The notes below the pieces were generated by a model. It made no database searches and was not told the origin of the DNA. It saw nothing but the letters and a program-made list of their open reading frames with translations. A stretch of DNA of 64,000 nt, from the NCBI GenBank assembly GCA_021739765.1, contig JAIPBD010000004.1:248001-312000 (forward strand). Direction: 5' to 3'. Both the position numbers and the translations under genes were made by a program. Of the stretch, positions 17,994 to 25,760 are shown piece after piece. The stretch comes from Melioribacteraceae bacterium. GTDB taxonomy: Bacteria > Bacteroidota > Ignavibacteria > Ignavibacteriales > Melioribacteraceae. The first letter of the stretch is position 1, and each line of letters starts with the position of its first letter.

Positions 17994-19188
17994 TTCGACC
18001 TCCACTGGATTTCGCGAATATCTCTTCACGGAAATTTTCGAGAATTGAAATAAAAGAATTAGGGCTTGTTTGTCCCAATCCGCATTTTGATGCAACTTGC
18101 ATTGATCTGCCAAGATCTATCAATTGATTGATATACTTGAACGTGTATTCACCCTTTTCTAATTTTTCAATTCCATCCAATAGTTTTGCGTTCCCGATTC
18201 GGCAAGGTGTGCACTGGCCGCAAGATTCTTCAACAAAAAATTCCATAAAATTTTTGAGAATTTTAAGCATACTTCTCGATTCATTAAAGATCATTATCGA
18301 TCCACCGGTTCCGGCGTCTTCGTATGCTAATTTTCGGTCAAATTGAGTTTTGGGATAACAATACCCTGAAGCGCCGCCAACTTGAACCGCCTTTGTATTA
18401 CTTGCGCCCGCCAAATCAAGTATTTCCGAAATAGTTGTTCCCCAAGGCAGTTCATAAACACCTGGTTTTTCACAATCACCAGAGACGGAAAAGAGTTTAA
18501 TTCCGGTTGATTTATCAGTTCCATAATTTCTGAACCATTCCCCTCCTTTTGTAATGATGTGTGAAACTGCGGCAAAAGTTTCAACATTATTAACTGTGGT
18601 CGGGAAACCCATAAATCCGGTATTTACAGGATATGGAGGCCTGTTTCTAGCTTCGCCTCGGTGACCTTCGAGTGATTCGATCAAAGCGGTTTCTTCACCG
18701 CAAACATACGCACCCGAACCGAGTCTTATTTCAATATCAAAATTGTATTTGGATTGGAGAATATTCTCACCGAGCAGGTTGTCCTTCTTCATTTGTTGAA
18801 GGTAATCTTCCAAAGATTTTAGCATGTATTCATATTCAGCACGCAAATAGACAAATCCTTTTTGTGCTCCAACCGTAATTCCGCCTACAACCATACCATC
18901 AAAGACCAATTCGGGATGTTCGAGAAGTAAAAATCGATCCTTGAACGTACCCGGTTCACCTTCGTCGGCATTACAAACAACATATTTTTTATCGGCTTTT
19001 GCGGCGGCCGTTAACATCCATTTTGTGGCAGTGGGAAATCCGGCGCCGCCCCTCCCCTTAATTTTTGATTCTTTTAATTCAAACAACACGTCTTGTCGAC
19101 TGATCCCTACGGCTTTTCTTATCGCCTCACCGGGTGAATAGTCGGCAAAAATAACGGGTTGAAATTTTACAGTTTCTAAATCTTCCAT
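17983..19188 (-). CDS. hydB: NuoF-like flavoprotein subunit of [FeFe] hydrogenase, short form (HydB/HndC)
   Basis: A 401-residue NADH/FMN subunit. GRGGAGFPTATKW holds the NADH/FMN loop, and NADEGEPGTFKDR and GAYVCGEETALIESLEG are further flavin and NADH contacts. A [4Fe-4S] cluster is bound by CGQCTPCR plus the later KCGLGQ cysteine. This is the core only: the N-terminal thioredoxin-like [2Fe-2S] domain and C-terminal ferredoxin domain of full-length HydB are both missing, unlike the copy at 25761. The frame can start at GTG 19194, but ATG 19188 has GGGGTG at better spacing. Two genes of one complex: starts just after the NuoE gene, overlaps hydA. Confidence 0.92.
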   Translation of the reverse strand: MEDLETVKFQPVIFADYSPGEAIRKAVGISRQDVLFELKESKIKGRGGAGFPTATKWMLTAAAKADKKYVVCNADEGEPGTFKDRFLLLEHPELVFDGMVVGGITVGAQKGFVYLRAEYEYMLKSLEDYLQQMKKDNLLGENILQSKYNFDIEIRLGSGAYVCGEETALIESLEGHRGEARNRPPYPVNTGFMGFPTTVNNVETFAAVSHIITKGGEWFRNYGTDKSTGIKLFSVSGDCEKPGVYELPWGTTISEILDLAGASNTKAVQVGGASGYCYPKTQFDRKLAYEDAGTGGSIMIFNESRSMLKILKNFMEFFVEESCGQCTPCRIGNAKLLDGIEKLEKGEYTFKYINQLIDLGRSMQVASKCGLGQTSPNSFISILENFREEIFAKSSGGRNVN

Positions 19189-19196
19189 TTTCACCC

Positions 19197-19670
19197 CTAA
19201 TTAATTCCGTTTAGAATTTCAATCACTTTTTGTGGTGTAACTTTTGTATAAACTCTTTCGTTTACAATTAACGCAGGACCTTGATCGCACATCCCCAAAC
19301 AATTCGCGTATTCCAGTGTTATGTTTTTATCATTTGTCGTTTCCCCGAATTTGATTCCGAGTTCCCGTTCCAATGCTTCTTCTATTTCATTTTTCCCGAG
19401 TAAATCGCAAATTATTGTTTTGCACAAGCGGATCGTATTTCTTCCCTTTGGCTTGGAGTGTAGAAATGAATAAAACGATATAACGCTGTAAACTTCAACC
19501 GGGTGAATATCTAATAAACGAGCGATCTCCTGCTGCGCGAAATCTGATATATGTTGATGCTTTCTTTGCACGCCTTGAAGAACAGGAAGTAAGCTTGATC
19601 TGTCTCTACCGAATTGTTCAATCAAACCGGTAATTTCTTCTGTTATTGAATTTTTCTCTAAAACGTCCAT
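19197..19670 (-). CDS. hydC: NuoE-like [2Fe-2S] subunit of [FeFe] hydrogenase (HydC/HndA)
   Basis: A 157-residue thioredoxin-fold protein carrying one [2Fe-2S] cluster and passing electrons in the NADH-linked hydrogenase complex. The four cysteines are in CKTIIC (C-x4-C) and CLGMC (C-x3-C), the NuoE spacing. The N-terminal helical part (SSLLPVLQGVQRKHQHIS) is also typical. It ends a few bases before the NuoF start and begins 2 bases after the small response-regulator gene, so the signalling block and this hydrogenase set are on one transcript. Confidence 0.92.
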   Translation of the reverse strand: MDVLEKNSITEEITGLIEQFGRDRSSLLPVLQGVQRKHQHISDFAQQEIARLLDIHPVEVYSVISFYSFLHSKPKGRNTIRLCKTIICDLLGKNEIEEALERELGIKFGETTNDKNITLEYANCLGMCDQGPALIVNERVYTKVTPQKVIEILNGIN

Positions 19671-19672
19671 AA

Positions 19673-20056
19673 TTAGTTACTCCTTACCTCTTTTGAAAGA
19701 AGCAGTTCGACTTTTTCAACTAACATATCCGGTGATATAGGTTTTTCGACGAAATCATCCACCGGAACCATTTCTCCGGCACCATATTCAAATCCTATAG
19801 TTTTTGTTACGGATGTGTACATTAAAATCGGTGTTTCCACACCGTGTTTTCTAAATTTTTGTGCAAGGAAGAATCCATCATCAGGTTCATCCATCATCAC
19901 ATCAAGGATTATCAAATCTGGTTTGTTGTCAACCACAATCGTAAATCCATCATCCGGATTGGAAGCCACAATAATTTCGTGCCCTTTTGATTCGAGAACG
20001 AGTGTACTTGCTTCAATGATATCCGGGTCGTCATCAATTAATGCTATTAGAGCCAT
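19673..20056 (-). CDS. Single-domain response regulator (REC only)
   Basis: A 127-residue receiver domain with no output domain. The acidic pocket is DDDPD (about residues 7-11), the phospho-acceptor Asp is in DLIILDVMMDEPDDG (about 54), MYTSVTK gives the Thr/Ser switch, and VEKPIS the lysine. The frame allows ATG 20062, but ATG 20056 has GGGAG six bases upstream, so it is preferred. The start lies inside the preceding REC-PAS-kinase gene (23-base overlap). It must act by protein contact or phosphotransfer; partner kinases are encoded upstream and at 14599. Confidence 0.88.
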   Translation of the reverse strand: MALIALIDDDPDIIEASTLVLESKGHEIIVASNPDDGFTIVVDNKPDLIILDVMMDEPDDGFFLAQKFRKHGVETPILMYTSVTKTIGFEYGAGEMVPVDDFVEKPISPDMLVEKVELLLSKEVRSN

Positions 20057-21554
20057 TTCCATCTCCCGTTATTTGTTTTGATATTTTATAGTTTGGCAAA
20101 TATATTTTGAAATTAGAACCCTTTTCGTACTCGCTTTCAACCTCTATTTTTCCATGATAATTTTCAACGATTCTTTTTACAATTGTTAATCCCAATCCCG
20201 TACCCGGAATTCCTCGCGTAGATGAATTCTTCGCTCGAAAAAATTCTTCAAATAATTGTTTCCGCTCTTTCTCTCTTAATCCAATGCCAGAATCAATTAT
20301 TTCGATGATATAAAAATTACCGGAGTCAGAGATATTGACTAATATCGAGCCGCCAACTTTATTGTACTTAATCGCATTTGAGATAAGGTTAGTAAATAGC
20401 CTATTTATTTCATTTTCATCGGCAAAAAACAATACTCTATCGGTAGAGTAGTTGAACCGGATATTCAATTTACGGGCTTTAAAATCAACTTCGAATGAAT
20501 TTATGATGGATTGGATGAGTGGAATTAGATCAATATCGTTCTTGATTCTAAACTTATTCTTTAACTCCATTCTTGAAATATCCAACAGATCATTTACCAG
20601 AGTAATCATTGATGATAATCGGGAAACGGATCGTTTTAAAAATTCGGTCTTTTTAGATTCATCCAACTTAATCGATTTATCCAAAATTATTCTGATGAAC
20701 CCATCAACGGCAACAATAGGTGTTTTTAATTCATGCGCTACCATCGACACAAATTGATTTTTTATTCGTTCTATTTTTTTTAATTCGCTGATGTCATTTA
20801 CGACAAATATTGCCCCGACTGTAAAACCATGTGGATCTTTAACGTGATTAATCGCGACTTCTACAAAAAGTTCGCCCGCTTTCATTTCAATCTGTTTTGT
20901 AAATGACTTATCACTTTTTAAATCACTTTGTATTAATTTCTCAGCGGTTTCAAATAGGTCGGCGGGTAATTTCTCAGTAACAACGTCACTCACTCTCAAC
21001 TCATTTATGTTGAACAATCTTAACAATGCTGAATTGAAATAAACCACCTCATATTTAGAATTAATGATTAAAATTCCTTCGTTAATTGACTGTACAATTG
21101 TATTCAGCCGACTTTTTTCAAAGGCTAATTCAAACAAGTTTTTTTCACGTTCTTTTTTTAGGTTTTTTGATTCGAGCAGCAGTTTTCTTCGATTATAGCC
21201 TTGACGCAATTGTTGCAGAAGTTCTTCAGGTGTGAAAGGTTTCGGGATATACGCAAACGAACCAAGGTGTGCCGACTCAACCGCGGAATCGTAACTCGCG
21301 AATGCCGTGGAGATAAAGCAGACGGTCTCAGGTTTATTTTTTCGAAAAGCTGTTAGAACATCCAGACCATCAACATCCGGCATTCGAAGATCGATCAACG
21401 CCAGATCATAATCATTGGTTATTCCCTTCTGAATACCTTCCGTTCCATTTTCGGCGGTATCAACGGAATAGCCTTCGTTTTCGAGGAGTCTTTTCGTCCC
21501 GTTGCGAAGCCCTTTTTCATCATCAACAATCAATATTGAAGGTTGATAATTCAT
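20034..21554 (-). CDS. REC-PAS-histidine kinase hybrid protein
   Basis: A 506-residue cytoplasmic signalling protein. Order: receiver domain (about 5-120; acceptor Asp in ALIDLRMPDVDG near residue 56), a coiled linker, a PAS domain (about 150-260, RLNTIVQSINEGILIINSKYE onward), dimerisation box SMVAHELKTPIVAVDGFI (about 265-282) and ATP domain with NLISNAIKYN, DSGIGLREKE and GTGLGLTIVKRI. No membrane segments. The N-terminal receiver suggests the kinase is controlled by another kinase, most likely the hydrogenase-like sensor encoded two genes upstream. PAS ligand is not known. Confidence 0.9.
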   Translation of the reverse strand: MNYQPSILIVDDEKGLRNGTKRLLENEGYSVDTAENGTEGIQKGITNDYDLALIDLRMPDVDGLDVLTAFRKNKPETVCFISTAFASYDSAVESAHLGSFAYIPKPFTPEELLQQLRQGYNRRKLLLESKNLKKEREKNLFELAFEKSRLNTIVQSINEGILIINSKYEVVYFNSALLRLFNINELRVSDVVTEKLPADLFETAEKLIQSDLKSDKSFTKQIEMKAGELFVEVAINHVKDPHGFTVGAIFVVNDISELKKIERIKNQFVSMVAHELKTPIVAVDGFIRIILDKSIKLDESKKTEFLKRSVSRLSSMITLVNDLLDISRMELKNKFRIKNDIDLIPLIQSIINSFEVDFKARKLNIRFNYSTDRVLFFADENEINRLFTNLISNAIKYNKVGGSILVNISDSGNFYIIEIIDSGIGLREKERKQLFEEFFRAKNSSTRGIPGTGLGLTIVKRIVENYHGKIEVESEYEKGSNFKIYLPNYKISKQITGDGNGSNSIN

Positions 21555-21602
21555 AATTTATACTCTATTAAATAATTAATTCTTTCATTTGAAAGAATAT
21601 AA

Positions 21603-22010
21603 CTAAGATTCGAAAAAATTCTCGAGCTTAGTTAACAATTCGCTTACAGCTACAGGTTTGTTTATTATCCCGTCACAGTGAATCCATTCTTTTTCTTCAT
21701 CTGTAGCCGTACTGAATTTAAATCCGGTATCGTAAGTTGCTGAAGTGAGAATAAACACCGGAATAGGTTTATCCTTTGTATGTTTTTTTATTCTGTGTGA
21801 TAAAACAAATCCTGAGTCATGGTGTTCCATTATTAAATCGACAATTGCCGCATCGGGCTGCTGTTTTTTAAATACCCTCCATCCCTCTTCACCGGATTCT
21901 GCTGTAATCACTTCAAATCCTTTAGTCTCTAATAATAATTTATTCTGTTCAAGTAAGTCGATATCGTCATCAACTAACAGAATCGTTTTAATTTTTTCTT
22001 TGATTTCCAT
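21603..22010 (-). CDS. Single-domain response regulator (REC only)
   Basis: A 135-residue receiver domain with no output domain. DDDID (about residues 15-19) forms the acidic pocket, the acceptor Asp is in AAIVDLIMEHHDSG (about 57), ILTSATYD gives the Thr/Ser switch and NKPVAV the conserved lysine. It starts 8 bases after the hydrogenase-like sensor kinase stop, with AGGAAAG as ribosome site. The likely phosphodonor is that kinase. It resembles the other REC protein at 19673; both have a DSGF or DDGF stretch after the acceptor Asp. Confidence 0.9.
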   Translation of the reverse strand: MEIKEKIKTILLVDDDIDLLEQNKLLLETKGFEVITAESGEEGWRVFKKQQPDAAIVDLIMEHHDSGFVLSHRIKKHTKDKPIPVFILTSATYDTGFKFSTATDEEKEWIHCDGIINKPVAVSELLTKLENFFES

Positions 22011-22018
22011 TTTCTTTC

Positions 22019-24007
22019 CTAATTGAGCGAATATGAATGTTTCGGTATTCGGGGCAGAGAAATCCTAACTTTCGTTCCAACATTCATTTTACTATCTATT
22101 TGAATTTTACCTTTATGCATTTTAATTATGCCATACGCAATCGCCAAGCCAAGTCCGGTACCTTTTCCGATCTTTTTAGTCGTAAAAAACGGTGTGAACA
22201 GACTCTTCATATTCTCGTCGGCAATTCCGCATCCATTGTCCTCAATTATCGTTATCAAATCGTGATTTAGAGTTTCCAATTTTACTTTAATTTTTCCGGG
22301 CTCTTTTTCAATTAACGCTTCACCGGCATTATTAAGAATATTTAGAAAGACTTGTAATAATTGATCCTCATCTGCTTCAATCCATTCTTCGTTCGAATTA
22401 TCTACCAATTCAATATTAATCGGCATTTTATCATTTATAGATTTAAGTTCAATTGCTTTTTGGATTATAAGTTTTGGACAAACTCTTTTCAAATTTAGTT
22501 TTCCGTGCCGGGCAAAATTGAGGAGATTCTTCACAATACTTGAGCATCTTTGAGTTTCTTCAATAATTAAATTTAAGTCTTCAACTTCTGTGTTAAACTT
22601 TTCATTTTTGGTCAGAGCATTTTTTACCAGATTCGAATATATCATTATCGTGCTCAGCGGATTATTAATCTCATGCGCTATTCCGGCAGCCAATTGACCA
22701 ATTGATGCTAATTTTTCCGCGTTGTAGAGTTGATCTTTTGCTTCTTCCAATTTCCTGTTAGTTTCCTCAAGATTGCTGATAAGATTTGGAAGACACATAT
22801 CATCTTCAGCTAAATTTTTTGCTATCGAAATCGCATATTCCCTGCATGTTTTATAGCCGCATGCACCGCAGTTTAGCTCATCAGATTTTGTAAATTTGTT
22901 GGATCTTCTCAGAATTTCGCTAATAATTTTTTCCGATGGTTGTTCCCTTCGCTGCGGAAAGGGATTGAACTTCCGTTTAAGATCGATTTCCCTTGAGTTG
23001 AAAATTTCACTTTGCCAAACGTTTTTATCGGTTTTATGGATTGTCCCGTCCACATATTCAATCAACCGCTCCCTTCTTGAATAGTAGTTGAGATCAGAGT
23101 CAATCGCGGGACCATTTATACAGCCTTCACAGAAAAGAATGTCAATAAATTTACCTTTAATTTTGTTTTCACTAACATCTTTAATGATTGATTCTACATT
23201 TGATTTGCCTTCAACCGAAATTGTACGTTTAGCTAAAATATCATTCGTAATATCTGAGGTTTTTAAAAGACCTCCCAGCAAAGCGTAGGATTTCCCCATT
23301 CGCGAGCTCGGTTCATCAAATTGGGAAATAGAGGAGTTATCAATGTTGATTCCAAAATCAACAAATAATTGTTTTATCTCAGCGAAAGTCAGTACTGCAT
23401 CTATCAGATTATTAACTTCATTATCTACCGCTTCACTTTTTTTCGCAATGCAAGGACCGATAAATACAACTTTCACATGACTACCGTATTTCGATTTTAA
23501 ATACCTCGCGGTTGCAATCATCGGCGAGATTATCTCCGCAAGATTCGATACCAATTCGGGGTAATATTTCTCTATAAAATTATATACAGCAGGACACGCT
23601 GACGAAATAATTGTTTTTTCCTCTATCGTTTCGAAAACATTTTTATATTGTTGACTAATGAGATCGGCACCAAATGAAGTCTCAATAACTTGTTTAAATC
23701 CTGCGGCTTTTAAGGCGTTAGGCAGGTTGTAAAAATTTGTCGGAAATGAAGCGGGAAAAGACGGCGCGACAATCGCGTAAGTGCTGTTATATCTTAAGAA
23801 TTCGCTTTCGACTACAAGTAAATCGCTTTTAATTTTTTTTGCGTTTTGTGAACATACCTTAACACAATGACCACAAGCAATGCACCTTTCTTCAATTACA
23901 AAAGCCTGTCCATCAATCACTTTTATAGCGTTTGCCGGACACTCCCTTATGCAGGAATAGCATCTTTTACATTTTTGCCCGATTGTGCTTACAATTCCCT
24001 TTTCCAA
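22019..24007 (-). CDS. Hydrogenase-like sensor fused to a histidine kinase (HydS type)
   Basis: A 662-residue soluble fusion. Residues 11-55 bind two [4Fe-4S] clusters (CKRCYSCIRECP and CIACGHCVKVC). Residues about 75-330 are an H-cluster-type domain with all four cluster cysteines kept (C138, C186, C293, C296) but changed surroundings: SACPAVY for TSCCPGW, with Ala137 replacing the proton-relay Cys, PCIAKKSE, and CEGCINGP with one residue fewer between cysteines. About 378-403 is a third Fe-S motif (CGACGYKTC...C). Then the kinase: His445 in GIAHEINNP, NNAGEAL, EDNGCGI, GTGLGLAIAYGI. Likely senses H2 or redox rather than making H2. Start is TTG, in frame four codons after the hydA2 stop, without a clear ribosome site. 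Confidence 0.9.
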   Translation of the reverse strand: MEKGIVSTIGQKCKRCYSCIRECPANAIKVIDGQAFVIEERCIACGHCVKVCSQNAKKIKSDLLVVESEFLRYNSTYAIVAPSFPASFPTNFYNLPNALKAAGFKQVIETSFGADLISQQYKNVFETIEEKTIISSACPAVYNFIEKYYPELVSNLAEIISPMIATARYLKSKYGSHVKVVFIGPCIAKKSEAVDNEVNNLIDAVLTFAEIKQLFVDFGINIDNSSISQFDEPSSRMGKSYALLGGLLKTSDITNDILAKRTISVEGKSNVESIIKDVSENKIKGKFIDILFCEGCINGPAIDSDLNYYSRRERLIEYVDGTIHKTDKNVWQSEIFNSREIDLKRKFNPFPQRREQPSEKIISEILRRSNKFTKSDELNCGACGYKTCREYAISIAKNLAEDDMCLPNLISNLEETNRKLEEAKDQLYNAEKLASIGQLAAGIAHEINNPLSTIMIYSNLVKNALTKNEKFNTEVEDLNLIIEETQRCSSIVKNLLNFARHGKLNLKRVCPKLIIQKAIELKSINDKMPINIELVDNSNEEWIEADEDQLLQVFLNILNNAGEALIEKEPGKIKVKLETLNHDLITIIEDNGCGIADENMKSLFTPFFTTKKIGKGTGLGLAIAYGIIKMHKGKIQIDSKMNVGTKVRISLPRIPKHSYSLN

Positions 24008-24019
24008 TTGATACTCGAA

Positions 24020-25747
24020 TTATTGTTCAAGAATCTTTTTACGGTTAAAATAATTTGTATGCAAGATTTCGTGAGATTTAGAACTATTCGGTTCAGTCAG
24101 GAAATCCTCATAGAGTTTTTTCACAAATAAATTATCATGAGAGAACCTGGAAACTGAATTTTTATCAATCTCATATAACGTTTCAATTCTTTTCAAAATC
24201 TTTTCTCGTTGTTGATGTATCGGTTGCCCGCCTCCATTTACGCATCCGCCGGGGCACGCCATCACTTCTATAAAATGATATTTTGAATTTCCGTTTTGGA
24301 TTTCATCAAGTATCGGATCAATATTACCGATGCCGTTTACCACAGCGACATTGATTTTATTTCCATTTATTTCAAAACTTGCTTCCTTTAATCCGTTATT
24401 TCCTCGTACTTCCGATAATTCGACTGATTGCAGATTATTTCCAGTAAGTTTGAAATATGCGGTTCTTAAAGCAGCTTCCATCACACCACCTGAAGTTCCG
24501 AATATAGCGGCCGCACCGGTTGATTCTCCGAGAGGATTATCGAATTCATCTTCGGGTAAATCGTCAAATTCAATTCCCGCCATTTTGAAAAACCGAACAA
24601 GCTCGCGAGTTGTCAGAACAGCGTCAACATCGGGATGGTGCTCCGTTGCTAATTCCGGTCTCTCAGATTCAAACTTTTTAACGGTACAAGGCATGATTGA
24701 AACAACGAAAATATCTTTTGGATTAATACCCATCTTTTTGGCATAGTAAGATTTTAATATTGCGCCCTCCATTTCGTGGGGCGATTTACACGTAGAAACA
24801 TGTTTTAATAGCTCAGGCCGATTTTGCTCAATGTATTTAACCCATCCCGGACAACAACTTGTAAACATCGGTAGATTATTTGATTTCGTGAATCTATCGA
24901 TGAATTCGGCCGATTCTTCCATAATAGTTAGATCCGCCGCAAAATTGGTATCAAAAACATTATCGAATCCCAATCGCCTTAAACCGGAAATCAACTGTCC
25001 CGTCACATTTGTGCCGATCGGTAAATTGTATTCTTCACCGAGTGACGCGCGCACAGCTGGCGCAATTTGTACAACGGTGTATTTCGTTTTATCATTTATG
25101 GCCGCGGTAACAACTTTCAGACTACTTTTTTCCCTCAAAGCAGCTGTTGGGCATACTAAAATGCATTGTCCGCAGAGAATGCAATCGCTGATGTTTAATC
25201 CCTTATTAAATGGTGTTGTTACGTTGCTTCGAAAACCACGATTTGTAAAATCGATTGCACCCACATTTTGAATTTCGTTGCATGTTCGTACACATCTTCC
25301 GCACAAAATGCATTTAGCCGGATCTCGTTCCATTGATGCGCTTGAAATATCTATTGCGTGTTGTTTTTTCTCACCGACATACCGATGTTCACGCATTCCG
25401 TATTTTTCACTTAAATCCTGAAGCTCACAGTTTTTATTTCGAACACAAATGAGACAATCCTCGGGGTGATTTTCGACCAGCAGCTCAACAATTGTTTTTC
25501 TCGCTCTGCGAACCCTCTGTGAGTTCGTTTCAACCCTGAGCCCTTCACCGACAGGATAGGCGCAACTCGGTACAAGTCCTCTAAAACCCGAAACCTCACA
25601 AACACAAATTCGGCAAGAGCCGGTTGGGAAAAGCTCCTTGAGGTGACATAGAGTAGGAATGTGCACTCCAACCGAATTTGCGGCTTCGAGTATTGTCATC
25701 CCTTCTTCTGCTTTAACTTGGATATTATTTATTGTTAAATTAATCAT
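24020..25747 (-). CDS. hydA: [FeFe]-hydrogenase catalytic subunit, second of two (HydA)
   Basis: A 575-residue catalytic [FeFe] hydrogenase. N-terminal [2Fe-2S] domain (TLCHLKELFPTGSCRICVC), His/Cys [4Fe-4S] site (HPEDCLICVRNKNC), two ferredoxin clusters (CILCGRCVRTC, CILCGQCILVCP), then an H-cluster domain with fully canonical motifs TSCCPGW, MPCTVKKFE and EVMACPGGCVNGGGQP. It should therefore be active. The frame extends to 25771, but ATG 25747 follows GAGGAAAG and clears the upstream gene by 13 bases. The other HydA (16077) has about 45 extra N-terminal residues and a changed first motif. Maturases HydEFG are needed but not in this window. Confidence 0.94.
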   Translation of the reverse strand: MINLTINNIQVKAEEGMTILEAANSVGVHIPTLCHLKELFPTGSCRICVCEVSGFRGLVPSCAYPVGEGLRVETNSQRVRRARKTIVELLVENHPEDCLICVRNKNCELQDLSEKYGMREHRYVGEKKQHAIDISSASMERDPAKCILCGRCVRTCNEIQNVGAIDFTNRGFRSNVTTPFNKGLNISDCILCGQCILVCPTAALREKSSLKVVTAAINDKTKYTVVQIAPAVRASLGEEYNLPIGTNVTGQLISGLRRLGFDNVFDTNFAADLTIMEESAEFIDRFTKSNNLPMFTSCCPGWVKYIEQNRPELLKHVSTCKSPHEMEGAILKSYYAKKMGINPKDIFVVSIMPCTVKKFESERPELATEHHPDVDAVLTTRELVRFFKMAGIEFDDLPEDEFDNPLGESTGAAAIFGTSGGVMEAALRTAYFKLTGNNLQSVELSEVRGNNGLKEASFEINGNKINVAVVNGIGNIDPILDEIQNGNSKYHFIEVMACPGGCVNGGGQPIHQQREKILKRIETLYEIDKNSVSRFSHDNLFVKKLYEDFLTEPNSSKSHEILHTNYFNRKKILEQ

Positions 25748-25760
25748 TACTTTCCTCAAC

